From an uncultured Bacteroidales bacterium (GTDB lineage Bacteria; Bacteroidota; Bacteroidia; Bacteroidales; Bacteroidaceae): 32,583 nt of DNA. Position numbers and translations under genes: made by a program. This document shows positions 24,704 through 32,576 of the stretch, one piece after another; position 1 is the first letter of the stretch, and each line of letters begins with the position of its first letter. The stretch spans positions 17,771 to 50,353 of the forward strand of contig CACZXN010000016.1 of assembly GCA_902785075.1 (NCBI GenBank), written 5' to 3'. The notes below the pieces were generated by a model. It had not been told where the DNA came from. It made no database searches and saw only the letters and a program-made list of their open reading frames with translations.

Positions 24704-26761
24704 ATGAAAACTTTTACAATTAAAAACGCACTACTTATTGCATGTTCAGCATTGATGCTTGGGCTAATAAGCTGCGATGATGACCCTGGTGTAGAGAACT
24801 ACTACACAGCAAAGGGAGAGATGGCAAGTTCTTACCTACTAAACAATCCTGACAGGTACAGCCAATTTGTAGAAATCATCAACAAGTCAAAACTTGTCAA
24901 TTTGGACTTGCTGGGCACCTACGGCTCATATACCGTATTTGCTCCCACAAACGAAGCTGTTGACGCTTACCTTAAGGGACGCGGAATGACCAGTGTGGCA
25001 GACTTGTCTGTCAAAGACTGTGATACCATCGCAGCTACACACATCATTGAGCAGTCGTTCTACACAACCGACTTCTCTGATGCTACACTGCCAACAGCAA
25101 ACATGCTTGACCGTTATCTCACCATCACATGTGATTCCGATACAATCGGAGGTCAAATTGACATTGCCTATTTCATCAATGTAGATTCAAAGATTATCAT
25201 TCACGACGACTCTGTTGAGAATGGTGTAGTACATACCATGAATCACGTCATTGCAGCAACATCTGAGATGTTACCTGACTTGATGCAAAAAGACTCTACA
25301 ATCACATTGTTCAATGCCGCACTGAAATTGACTCATCTTGCAGACTCAATGCAGGCATATATTGACGAGAGTTACACTTGCGACCCAGACTCGTTCGAAG
25401 AAGGACATGCCTTTCTGGTTGGTGAAGAGTACGATATTGTGTACTATATGGAGAAACATTACTACGGATTCACCGGTTTCATTGAACAAGACGATGTGTT
25501 TGCAGCACATGGCATCAACACCATTGAAGACTTGATTGCCTATGCAAAGGGTATTTATGACGATATGTATCCAGAAGATGCAGGCGTAACAGACTTCACC
25601 GACCGTCGTAATTCGCTCAACCGATTCGTTTCTTACCATTTCCTGCCCTGTCGCATTATTTATAACATGTTGACAGCTGACAACAAGCTTTTGAATTCGA
25701 ACTTCGACCGTAAGCATTGGGATGCATCCGACTGGTACGAGACCATGATGCCTCACTCCATTTTGAAAGTGTCGTTCCCATCTGGTTCAGAAGCAGGTCG
25801 TTACATAAACCGTCGTGGTGTACAAAACCGTAAAGACAGTCGTGGTGTGAAGGTGCCAGGCGCCAAGATTCTCTCACCTACCGAAGCCAAAGCTAACTTG
25901 ATGGCTGTGAATGGAGTATATCATTACATCAAAGATATTATCCATTATGGACGTGAGACTCAGGAGGTTGTAATGAACGAACGTATCCGCGTTGATGCTA
26001 CCGCATTGTCACCAGATTTCATGACAAGTGGTGCACGTGGTCATGCTGTGAACGGAGTCGGTGGTTGCCCACAATACCCAGGAATGTACGGTCAAAAGAG
26101 TTCACAGATGAAACCCGATCCCGCAACTAACAGTAGCTATTGTATAGGTTTCAAAGGAGGAACAGCCAAGAACTTCATCTACTCAGATATCAATTCTCAC
26201 CTGCACCTTCGTAACCGTTACCTCAGTTTCTGGTGTTATTATGGTGATGAGCTGATCATCTGCGGACGCTATGATGTGAAATTCAAGTTACCACCTGTAC
26301 CAGAAGGCGACTACGAATTCCGCTTACAGGCAATCATCAACGGAATGCCTACCCGTGGAATCATCCAGGTTTACTTCGATGACAAACCTTGCGGTATTCC
26401 AATTGACATGCGTAAGAATGGCGATGATGCAAGTATAGGTTGGAGATCAGATTCTGACTTGGGTGACGACGAAGCTATCGTAGCTTATGACAAAGCCCTT
26501 CATAATCGTGGTTGGATGAAGGGATCCAAGGCTTACGGGCCTACCAATGATGACGGTACAGGCTCTAGAAATCCGAACAGAAACACACCAGAAACCATGC
26601 GTCGCATCTATGCTACCTTCCACACGGACGGAAAGACCGACCACTGGGTACGCGTTCAGCAGAAGCTTGAATCTACGAACGGTACATTCCCATTCGACTA
26701 CATCGAACTCTGTCCGCGTAGCATCTACAACAACGAATTGTATCCAGAAGATCAGTGGTAA
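24704..26761 (+). CDS. Fasciclin-domain lipoprotein, probably surface exposed
   Basis: This is a 685-residue lipoprotein with lipobox LISC (Cys24), followed directly by DDD; acidic residues at this place act as a surface-export signal in Bacteroidetes. A first fasciclin (FAS1) domain covers ~residues 45-190, with YTVFAPTNEAVDAYL and a closing GVVHTMNHVIAA. A second, more degenerate one spans ~195-415 and ends VNGVYHYIKDIIHYG. The last ~260 residues form a beta-rich module with many aromatic residues. Such proteins are usually encoded next to SusC/SusD pairs and may bind glycans; here no SusC/D lies within the window. A terminator follows the gene. Confidence 0.85.
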   Translation: MKTFTIKNALLIACSALMLGLISCDDDPGVENYYTAKGEMASSYLLNNPDRYSQFVEIINKSKLVNLDLLGTYGSYTVFAPTNEAVDAYLKGRGMTSVADLSVKDCDTIAATHIIEQSFYTTDFSDATLPTANMLDRYLTITCDSDTIGGQIDIAYFINVDSKIIIHDDSVENGVVHTMNHVIAATSEMLPDLMQKDSTITLFNAALKLTHLADSMQAYIDESYTCDPDSFEEGHAFLVGEEYDIVYYMEKHYYGFTGFIEQDDVFAAHGINTIEDLIAYAKGIYDDMYPEDAGVTDFTDRRNSLNRFVSYHFLPCRIIYNMLTADNKLLNSNFDRKHWDASDWYETMMPHSILKVSFPSGSEAGRYINRRGVQNRKDSRGVKVPGAKILSPTEAKANLMAVNGVYHYIKDIIHYGRETQEVVMNERIRVDATALSPDFMTSGARGHAVNGVGGCPQYPGMYGQKSSQMKPDPATNSSYCIGFKGGTAKNFIYSDINSHLHLRNRYLSFWCYYGDELIICGRYDVKFKLPPVPEGDYEFRLQAIINGMPTRGIIQVYFDDKPCGIPIDMRKNGDDASIGWRSDSDLGDDEAIVAYDKALHNRGWMKGSKAYGPTNDDGTGSRNPNRNTPETMRRIYATFHTDGKTDHWVRVQQKLESTNGTFPFDYIELCPRSIYNNELYPEDQW

Positions 26762-26784
26762 TACTACCACTACTACATAGCCAA

Positions 26785-26822
26785 AGAGGGGCTGCATTTC
26801 ATTCGATTTGCAGCCCTTTTAT
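26785..26822 (+). terminator. Intrinsic terminator of the fasciclin gene
   Basis: An 8-bp stem (26789-26796 with 26809-26816) is followed by TTTTATT on the + strand, 25 bases after the stop codon. Confidence 0.85.
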
Positions 26823-26856
26823 TATTATAATAAGGTATAAGGAAAGGTAGGGACGT

Positions 26857-26881
26857 AAAAAAAGGGGTAACGCCTTACCCC
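26857..26881 (-). terminator. Strong minus-strand intrinsic terminator
   Basis: A 7-bp G/C-rich stem (26864-26870 with 26875-26881), a 4-base loop and then a run of seven T on the minus strand (complement of 26857-26863). It lies about 190 bases beyond the end of the minus-strand lipoprotein gene, so it may end that transcript, the candidate small RNA, or both. Confidence 0.75.
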
Positions 26882-26918
26882 AAAATTGTTAACCTTAAAT
26901 CTAATACTATGAAAAACA
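26857..26918 (-). ncRNA. Candidate ~60-nt small RNA
   Basis: On the minus strand a full promoter (TAACTTTG at the complement of 26924-26931, with CTTG 19 bases upstream) is followed within ~60 bases by a strong intrinsic terminator. There is no ATG and no gene between. The predicted RNA has a ~35-base A/U-rich single-stranded 5' part and a terminator stem-loop, the usual form of a base-pairing small RNA. The other reading is an extended 3' UTR of the lipoprotein gene. Confidence 0.4.
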
Positions 26919-26923
26919 CGTTG

Positions 26924-26954
26924 CAAAGTTAGTACTTTTCCTCAACATTGCAAG
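26924..26954 (-). promoter_or_regulatory. Promoter of candidate small RNA
   Basis: The complement gives -33 CTTG (26951-26954), a 19-base spacer and -7 TAACTTTG (26924-26931). No coding start follows it before the terminator. Confidence 0.5.
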
Positions 26955-27070
26955 CAAATTCCACAAAAAGATGTCAACTTCTTTCTTTTTAGACCAAAAT
27001 CATTGCCATTTGTAATCTATTTGACAATTTAGTCTAATACTTTATTCAATTGAATCTTAAGGGTGCTGGT

Positions 27071-27643
27071 CTAAATTCCGTTCTCACTAACGTAGTATTC
27101 CAACATACTTACATAGCCGCCCTCCTCGTAAACCTCTGGGTCGAGCCAATTGCTTATCTTCCACGTTCCGTCTTCTAACTGAAGCTTTAAGGTCATTCCC
27201 TTTACGTCGTCTTCATCGTCAGAGACAAACCTTATCTGTGCCAAAGCCTCTGTCTCAGATAGAAGTTGAGGAGTAATCTGCTCTACAACCAATGGGAGTG
27301 ACTGGTCAACTAACCAATGATAGCCTTCATCACCCATGAATCGCATATCACCTTGAGCGTTCTCATCGTATTGTTCAATACGATCTTTCAATGCGAGGAA
27401 ATAGTTGGTACAGAACTCTTGCTCCAATTGCCCAAGATCGACCACACCCGATGCATTCATCTCATTGATCCGATCGTAAATCTTTGCAACTTGGGCAGCA
27501 ATAACGTCTTCATTAGTGGGTTTACTCTCTTCTGCCTGAACAGTTGTGGTTGAATCGCTGTCTGAAGACTTCTGGGCAGTATTGCCACATGAAGCCGTAG
27601 TTAAAGCGGTTGCGATGGCAAAGCCATACAAAATCTTTTTCAT
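27071..27643 (-). CDS. Hypothetical lipoprotein
   Basis: This 190-residue protein has a lipoprotein signal ending LTTASC (Cys19), then a Ser/Thr/Asp-rich linker to about residue 43. The remaining ~145 residues look like a small alpha/beta domain of the kind found in periplasmic proteins of unknown function, with EDGTWKISNWLDPEVYEEGGYVSML (in parts) near the C-terminus. I do not recognise a catalytic motif. It follows the flavodoxin-like gene on the same strand after 84 bases, where only a weak promoter-like TACTTTG is present, so shared transcription is possible. Confidence 0.7.
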   Translation of the reverse strand: MKKILYGFAIATALTTASCGNTAQKSSDSDSTTTVQAEESKPTNEDVIAAQVAKIYDRINEMNASGVVDLGQLEQEFCTNYFLALKDRIEQYDENAQGDMRFMGDEGYHWLVDQSLPLVVEQITPQLLSETEALAQIRFVSDDEDDVKGMTLKLQLEDGTWKISNWLDPEVYEEGGYVSMLEYYVSENGI

Positions 27644-27727
27644 GTTTTCTAATTAATAATTGGTAAATACTTAAGTTCTTATTTCGTTTGCAAAGTATGT
27701 CTGTATAACAATCTATTGCTATAGCTA

Positions 27728-28369
27728 TTACTCTTCGTAAGAAACGGTGTAGCCAAGATCACTCAGCCATTTAGCCACCTGCTTCTTTCCTCCACGAACT
27801 TCATGTCCATAGATGGCAAACTCGCCTTTCACTTCAGCATTAGGATAAGCTTTCCGCACATCCTCAGCACAGCGGCCAAGTCCTGACCCTTCATGGGTGG
27901 TAAACGGAATCAAGGTCTTACCCGACAAGTCATATTTCTTAAAGAACGTGAACATGACCTGCGGATAGGTTCCCCACCACACCGGACCTCCGATGAGCAC
28001 AGTCTTGTATTGATCGATGTTCTTAAGCTCGCCCTGAAATTCGGGAAGAACTCCATCCTTCTGCTCCTGCTTCGCCAGCTCGCACAATGGTTCGTAAGCC
28101 ATTCCGTCGTATTTGTCGATGACCAATTCAAACAAATCTGCACCAATCATTTCATGGATGTAGTCTGCAACAATCTTCGTATTTCCTACGGGGACATTAC
28201 CGACGGCATAATTATCTCCCGCATGGGAAAAGAAGACCACCAAAGTTTTCTCGTTCTTTTCCATTACTCCTTGATTATCTGAATTTTGACCCGCAGCCCG
28301 AGGACTGCTGTTACATGAAAATAATGCCAGCAATACTATTACAGCTGCAATCATTTTTTTGATGTTCAT
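27728..28369 (-). CDS. Flavodoxin-like lipoprotein
   Basis: This 213-residue protein has a Sec lipoprotein signal ending LALFSC (Cys19) and a linker, then a flavodoxin fold. TLVVFFSHAGDNYAVG and VPVGNTKIVADYI match the strand-loop-helix that binds the FMN phosphate, with an unusual insertion between them. GGPVWWGTYPQVMFTFF matches the second FMN loop, and PFTTHEGSGLG the third. Flavodoxins carry electrons in the cytoplasm; a lipid-anchored form outside the inner membrane is less usual and suggests an extracytoplasmic redox role. The gene has its own promoter and a hairpin in its leader. Confidence 0.85.
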   Translation of the reverse strand: MNIKKMIAAVIVLLALFSCNSSPRAAGQNSDNQGVMEKNEKTLVVFFSHAGDNYAVGNVPVGNTKIVADYIHEMIGADLFELVIDKYDGMAYEPLCELAKQEQKDGVLPEFQGELKNIDQYKTVLIGGPVWWGTYPQVMFTFFKKYDLSGKTLIPFTTHEGSGLGRCAEDVRKAYPNAEVKGEFAIYGHEVRGGKKQVAKWLSDLGYTVSYEE

Positions 28370-28426
28370 AAGATAATTTTGTTTTAGATTGTTAATGATG
28401 TAATGTTAGTTTATCGTATGTGTTTT

Positions 28427-28444
28427 CGTCGTTCACCAACGACG
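28427..28444 (-). promoter_or_regulatory. Leader hairpin of the flavodoxin-like gene
   Basis: A perfect 7-bp stem (28427-28433 with 28438-28444) with a 4-base loop lies about 8 bases after the predicted transcription start and 58 bases before the ATG. No T-run follows on the minus strand, so it is not a terminator. Confidence 0.45.
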
Positions 28445-28457
28445 AGGTATTTCGTTG

Positions 28458-28488
28458 CAAATATAATGCTTTTTTATGACTCCACAAG
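28458..28488 (-). promoter_or_regulatory. Promoter of the flavodoxin-like gene
   Basis: The complement gives -33 CTTG (28485-28488), a 19-base spacer and -7 TATATTTG (28458-28465). Confidence 0.55.
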
Positions 28489-28557
28489 TTTTTTGGTGTG
28501 GAAAAAGCTCAAACAGCCACAAATTTGGTCATCCTCCCGACAATTGCACTTTGCGGA

Positions 28558-29595
28558 TTATTTCAGCAATTCGATGGTTCGACGGATGGCGTCCTCAATC
28601 TTGTAATGTGGAAGGAATCCGATGCTACGCAGACGCGAACTATCGAGTATGGCTCTTGTCGCGATGCTGAATCCACACGATTCGATGTCTGAAGGAAGGT
28701 CGAAAATAACCTGTCGGCCATTATAGTTAGCACAATATGCAGCAAAGTCACGGAGACGGACATCGCAGTCGGGATTGCTGATATTATAGGGTATGCCTGC
28801 TTCGCCGTGAAGCAGTACGTGTAACATCGCAGCAACGGCATCTGCCACATAGGTATAAGAGAAGTATTGCTCGCCTCGACTTTTCAGAACGATGTCGTCA
28901 CCTGCGATTGCATTTTGTATGAATTGCGATGATGCCTTTGTATCGGACGGAAGCATCGTAGGACCGAACACGCGAGAGAGGCGCACGATCTTCACCTGTA
29001 TTCCGCGTTCCTTCAGGAATGACTGACACAGTGCTTCGCATGTGCGTTTCGACTCTGGATAGCATGAACGGGCATTGGCGAGATTCAGCCTACCAGTGTA
29101 ATCCTCTGTAAAGATATCATCACCATAAGCATTGCCATAAATCTCGACCGTTGAGGGGTAAAGGACAATTGCGCCACACTGCTCGGCCAACTCAAGTGCA
29201 TATTCTGCTCCTTTTATATTAATAAGGAGTGTCTCAATGGGATACTGCGAATACGCCATCGGATGGGTATAGCTGGCAAGGGGGATGATGTAATCGAGCG
29301 AAGAGATGCTTGGGAGGATTTGTAGGAGTGGTAACGTCACATCGTGTTCAAGGAATTGGAAACGGGGACTATCGAAGTACTCGCCCAAACGCTCCTGCGC
29401 TTTCGTCTTACTTCTTCCCACAGCAACAACGTTCACGTCGCCCATTGCCATCAGCGCGTCAATCAGTTGCATACCCAGAAGTCCGGTTGCACCAGTAATC
29501 AAGAAACATTTATGATGGAGTTGCTCTATTCCCTTGACGGACAGGATGTTTGTCAAGTCCTCCTGATATAGTTTATGCTGTTTGATGAGAGCCAT
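28558..29595 (-). CDS. NAD-dependent epimerase/dehydratase (extended SDR)
   Basis: This 345-residue Rossmann-fold enzyme acts on nucleotide sugars or related polyol phosphates. The NAD loop is GATGLLG (35-41), the active site has STVEIYG (148-154) and Tyr179/Lys183 in YPESK. RLSRVFGPTM follows, as in UDP-sugar epimerases and decarboxylases. The gene starts 12 bases after the cytidylyltransferase-like gene and is transcribed with it. Together with the divergent LicD gene this suggests a phospho-alditol or phospho-sugar decoration of a surface glycan. The substrate is inferred only from neighbours. Confidence 0.87.
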   Translation of the reverse strand: MALIKQHKLYQEDLTNILSVKGIEQLHHKCFLITGATGLLGMQLIDALMAMGDVNVVAVGRSKTKAQERLGEYFDSPRFQFLEHDVTLPLLQILPSISSLDYIIPLASYTHPMAYSQYPIETLLINIKGAEYALELAEQCGAIVLYPSTVEIYGNAYGDDIFTEDYTGRLNLANARSCYPESKRTCEALCQSFLKERGIQVKIVRLSRVFGPTMLPSDTKASSQFIQNAIAGDDIVLKSRGEQYFSYTYVADAVAAMLHVLLHGEAGIPYNISNPDCDVRLRDFAAYCANYNGRQVIFDLPSDIESCGFSIATRAILDSSRLRSIGFLPHYKIEDAIRRTIELLK

Positions 29596-29607
29596 AGGTG
29601 TAAGTGT

Positions 29608-30318
29608 CTATATTCTGTCTTTTGCTAAGTATCCCTTAAATATCTCCAGATCGTCAGGGGTGGTCAGCTTGATGTTCTTATCGCTGCCCGCAGCGAAATG
29701 CAAGGTCACACCCAGCTCCACCATCATCGTGTTGGTGTAATGCGAGCCATGAATGCCTATCTGGCGGTCGAAGGCTTCGTGATATTTCTCATCGAGCAGA
29801 CTAAATTGATAGGCTTGAGGCGTACAGACCCGACGGATGGTCTCACGAGGAATAAAAGCCTTGGTTGTGGTGTCATCATCGGGGTTGACAAGGAATATTT
29901 GCTCATTATAGGGCATAGACGAGACAGCATTGCCGTATTGCTGAGCCTTTCGGATGACATCGGTCAGCACCTCTGCATCTACGAGGGGACGTATGCCGTC
30001 ATGAATGATGATGACATCGTCCGCCGAGCATTTGTCCTCAAGGCTGAACACCCCATTGCGTATCGATTCCTGCACCATTGCTCCGCCTGTAACAATCCAT
30101 TTCAGTTTAGAGATGTTGTAATGCTGGGCATACGACCACACCGTATCTTCCCATCCCTCAATACACACCACTTCAATGGCATCGACCATCGGATGACGCT
30201 CGAAGCCCTCAAGCGTGTAGAGCAATATGGGTTTATCATACACATTGATGAATTGTTTGGGAATACTCTGCCCCATTCTGTTGCCGACACCTCCGGCTAC
30301 AATCACTGCAATTGTCAT
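29608..30318 (-). CDS. IspD/TarI-family cytidylyltransferase
   Basis: This 236-residue enzyme transfers CMP to a phosphorylated alcohol. The nucleotide loop is VAGGVGNRMGQSIPKQF (7-23), the metal site IHDGIRPLV, followed by TPQAYQFSLL and KLTTPDDLEIF. Both IspD (isoprenoid synthesis) and TarI/Bcs1-type ribitol-5-phosphate enzymes share this fold. HDGIRP instead of the HDA(A/V)RP common in IspD, and the SDR and LicD neighbours, favour a CDP-alditol role in surface glycans. Housekeeping IspD cannot be excluded. It has a clear promoter. Confidence 0.85.
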   Translation of the reverse strand: MTIAVIVAGGVGNRMGQSIPKQFINVYDKPILLYTLEGFERHPMVDAIEVVCIEGWEDTVWSYAQHYNISKLKWIVTGGAMVQESIRNGVFSLEDKCSADDVIIIHDGIRPLVDAEVLTDVIRKAQQYGNAVSSMPYNEQIFLVNPDDDTTTKAFIPRETIRRVCTPQAYQFSLLDEKYHEAFDRQIGIHGSHYTNTMMVELGVTLHFAAGSDKNIKLTTPDDLEIFKGYLAKDRI

Positions 30319-30347
30319 ATCTAAGCTGATTATCTATTATTTTATGA

Positions 30348-30379
30348 CAAAGATATGGATTCCTTTTCGTTCTGGCAAA
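30348..30379 (-). promoter_or_regulatory. Promoter of the cytidylyltransferase/SDR operon
   Basis: The complement gives -33 TTTG (30376-30379), a 20-base spacer and -7 TATCTTTG (30348-30355), divergent from the licD-like promoter. Confidence 0.65.
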
Positions 30380-30405
30380 TAAAACGGCTCAAAAACGCAA
30401 AAGTG

Positions 30406-30437
30406 TTTCATCAGATAGAAAATAATTGCTATATTTG
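30406..30437 (+). promoter_or_regulatory. Promoter of the licD-like gene
   Basis: TTTC (30406-30409), a 20-base spacer and TATATTTG (30430-30437). The ATG follows 20 bases later, so the leader is very short. It overlaps the divergent promoter region. Confidence 0.6.
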
Positions 30438-30457
30438 CAATCGAAAACAGCAAAACG

Positions 30458-31261
30458 ATGAACGAAAATCTGAAACAGTATACTGCCGAGAACCTCAGGA
30501 AATGCCAGCTCAAGGAGTTGAGCATTCTGGAAGAAGTGGACAGGATTTGTAAGCAACACGGCATTGATTATTGGCTCGATGGTGGAACCCTTCTCGGGGC
30601 GGTGCGCCATAAAGGATTCATCCCTTGGGACGATGACATAGATATCGGGATGACGCTTTCAGATATGAAACGGTTTTGCAGTGTGGCTCCGTCCGAGTTG
30701 CCCCGTCATTTGTTTCTACAGACGCCCGAAACCGATGCGAAACTGAAAGAGCCTATCGTTAAGATTCGCGACCTCAATTCGCTGTTCATCGAAGGGAGTG
30801 ATACGTTTAACGTGGATTATGAGAAAGGTATCTTCATCGACATCTTCCCGTTCGTTCCCTGTCCCGACATGCCCAAGGGGCTGTTGAAGAAGATTGGAAA
30901 GGGCATTTGCCATTCATACAGCATCCTACATCGTCAGCATTACTACAGTTTGCGCTCGTTTGCCGAGTATTTCTGGTTCACGGGCAAGTATCTGTGCTGT
31001 TCAGCCATTCTGAAACTCTACAGCCTGTTCGGCAACACGAGTCAGCACATGAGCAACTTGCCAGTGAGCAACGGATATGGCATCAATCATCGTCGCGACT
31101 CTATCTTCCCGCTTGGACAAATCGAATTTGAAGGGAAAATGTTCCCCTCGCCTCATAATGCCGATGCATATCTCACCGATTTGTTCAAGAATTATATGGA
31201 AATACCTCCTGTCGAGAAGCGACAGGTTCACGCTGTAGTCATCGTGCCCGAGTTGAAGTAA
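30458..31261 (+). CDS. LicD-family phosphotransferase
   Basis: This 267-residue protein has the full LicD core: YWLDGGTLLGAVRHKGFIPW then DDDIDIGM (residues ~38-65), with the metal-binding Asp cluster of the nucleotidyltransferase fold, and a later GIFIDIFPF. LicD proteins move phosphocholine or other phospho-alcohols from CDP-activated donors to glycans. The divergent CMP-transferase-like gene could supply the donor. The gene ends 7 bases from the expected original stop of the convergent rmuC gene. Confidence 0.88.
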   Translation: MNENLKQYTAENLRKCQLKELSILEEVDRICKQHGIDYWLDGGTLLGAVRHKGFIPWDDDIDIGMTLSDMKRFCSVAPSELPRHLFLQTPETDAKLKEPIVKIRDLNSLFIEGSDTFNVDYEKGIFIDIFPFVPCPDMPKGLLKKIGKGICHSYSILHRQHYYSLRSFAEYFWFTGKYLCCSAILKLYSLFGNTSQHMSNLPVSNGYGINHRRDSIFPLGQIEFEGKMFPSPHNADAYLTDLFKNYMEIPPVEKRQVHAVVIVPELK

Positions 31262-31268
31262 ACAGAAC

Positions 31269-31349
31269 TTACTCAATCTCAGGCTCTTCCTCCGTTCCCT
31301 CAATCGATTTCAGCTCGTCAGGAATCTGCTTGGTGGTCGTCACACCATA
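31269..31349 (-). pseudogene. rmuC: Out-of-frame remnant of the rmuC 3' end
   Basis: On the minus strand these 27 codons (including a TAA stop) read YGVTTTKQIPDELKSI, followed by an acidic tail ending EPEIE. This matches the normal C-terminal end of RmuC proteins, which have an L-G-V-x-x-x-K/R-x-(L/I)-P-x-E-L pattern here. The segment is in a different frame from the upstream rmuC ORF, and a TAA precedes it in its own frame. Confidence 0.75.
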
Positions 31350-32553
31350 TTACAGATCGAAGCTGATTGCCTAGGGTGACATAGCCCTCGGCAAATATGG
31401 AGTACTTCTCGTAAATCTTAGCTGCTGCCAACAAGATGTCGCGGTTGTTTTTTTCCTGGCGCGTGTTCTGCCATGTGAGGAACATCAGCCTCAACACCAC
31501 CATGAGGTTCGTTGGATTGATGATGAGCACACCTTTCTTATATGCCTTGGTGCCCAGTTGCGGGTCTTTGTTCATCGCAAGAATGTAGCTACCCTCGTTG
31601 GGCACGAACATCAGGACGATTGGCATTGCTTTATCCACTTTCTTGTAGTACTGCTTATCGGACAGTTCGCACACATGCTGCCAGATGGAGTCGTGATTGG
31701 CCTTGATTGCTACCTTCCGCTCCTCGTCGTTCTCAGCCCCCACATACTCGGTGTAAGCGGTTAACGATACTTTCGAGTCGATAATGATGCAGTTACCGTC
31801 AGCACTATAGACAACCACGTCGGGACGTTCGTTGCTACCATCATCACCCTTCACGTTCACCTGCTTCACATATTCCTCGCCCTCTCTCAGTCCACTATCC
31901 ATCAAGATATTCTCCAGCACCTGCTCGCCCCAGTCGCCCTGAACCTTTCCGCGATTCTTCAGCGCGTCGGCAAGGCTCTGAGTCGTCTTGTCGCGCTCCT
32001 TGTCGTGCTCAAATACCGCCTTGATTGAAGCCTCCAAAGCCGAGGTATTCTTCAACTGCTCAGCCTTGCTGTCGTTCACCAAGGTGCGCAGCAATTCCAG
32101 TTCTTTTTGCAACGGAGCCACCACCTGCGCCATCTGCTCGGCGTTGAGTTGTTTGAAGTTTTCCGAACGTTCCTGCAACTCTTTCTCAAACTGACTGCGC
32201 ATTTGTTCGCGTGCCAGCTTCAGTTCAGTACTGAAGCGTTCCTGTCTTAACTGCTCATCCTTCTTCGCCTGACGTTCATTCAACTCAATCGTATACTGGG
32301 CATTCTGATTTTTTATAATGAGGTTGACGTTCTCGCTTTTCAGCTTCTCTATTTCGTCCTTCAAGTTCCGAATGGCATCATCATACTTATCAATCAACGA
32401 AGCCTTCTCCATAATGGAGTCCTGTAATTTTTTTTCGCTCTCATCCAAAATATTCGAGAATTGGCGATCGCTGCGCCACGAGTGATAACACAAAAGGCCT
32501 ATCAATGCCACAAGAATCACTATAGCAATAACCAACATAGTATCCATAACCAT
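31318..32553 (-). CDS. rmuC: RmuC-family DNA recombination protein, C-terminus frameshifted
   Basis: This is a 411-residue protein. It has an N-terminal membrane helix (~residues 4-23) and a long coiled coil (~30-185). The nuclease-like domain follows, with GKVQGDWGEQVLENIL (202-217) and RPDVVVY...CIIIDSKVSL (243-264), where Asp259 and Lys261 fit a PD-(D/E)xK site. RmuC limits DNA inversion rearrangements between short repeats. After FAEGYVTLGNQL the protein ends in LRSVIWCDDHQADS-type text unlike the family, while the expected end lies just downstream in another frame. A piece of about 25-30 codons seems lost. The catalytic core remains, so partial function is possible. The TATCTTTG promoter box is at the window edge. 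Confidence 0.85.
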   Translation of the reverse strand: MVMDTMLVIAIVILVALIGLLCYHSWRSDRQFSNILDESEKKLQDSIMEKASLIDKYDDAIRNLKDEIEKLKSENVNLIIKNQNAQYTIELNERQAKKDEQLRQERFSTELKLAREQMRSQFEKELQERSENFKQLNAEQMAQVVAPLQKELELLRTLVNDSKAEQLKNTSALEASIKAVFEHDKERDKTTQSLADALKNRGKVQGDWGEQVLENILMDSGLREGEEYVKQVNVKGDDGSNERPDVVVYSADGNCIIIDSKVSLTAYTEYVGAENDEERKVAIKANHDSIWQHVCELSDKQYYKKVDKAMPIVLMFVPNEGSYILAMNKDPQLGTKAYKKGVLIINPTNLMVVLRLMFLTWQNTRQEKNNRDILLAAAKIYEKYSIFAEGYVTLGNQLRSVIWCDDHQADS

Positions 32554-32568
32554 TCATTTATCCGAATG

Positions 32569-32576
32569 CAAAGATA
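32569..32576 (-). promoter_or_regulatory. Probable rmuC -7 box
   Basis: The complement is TATCTTTG, 15 bases before the rmuC ATG. The -33 position would lie beyond the window. Confidence 0.5.

Noticed and set aside
28480-28502. Terminator for the SDR gene between 28458 and 28557
   Set aside because: The CCACA/TGTGG stem is short, has a long loop and no T-run on the minus strand; it overlaps the flavodoxin gene promoter instead.
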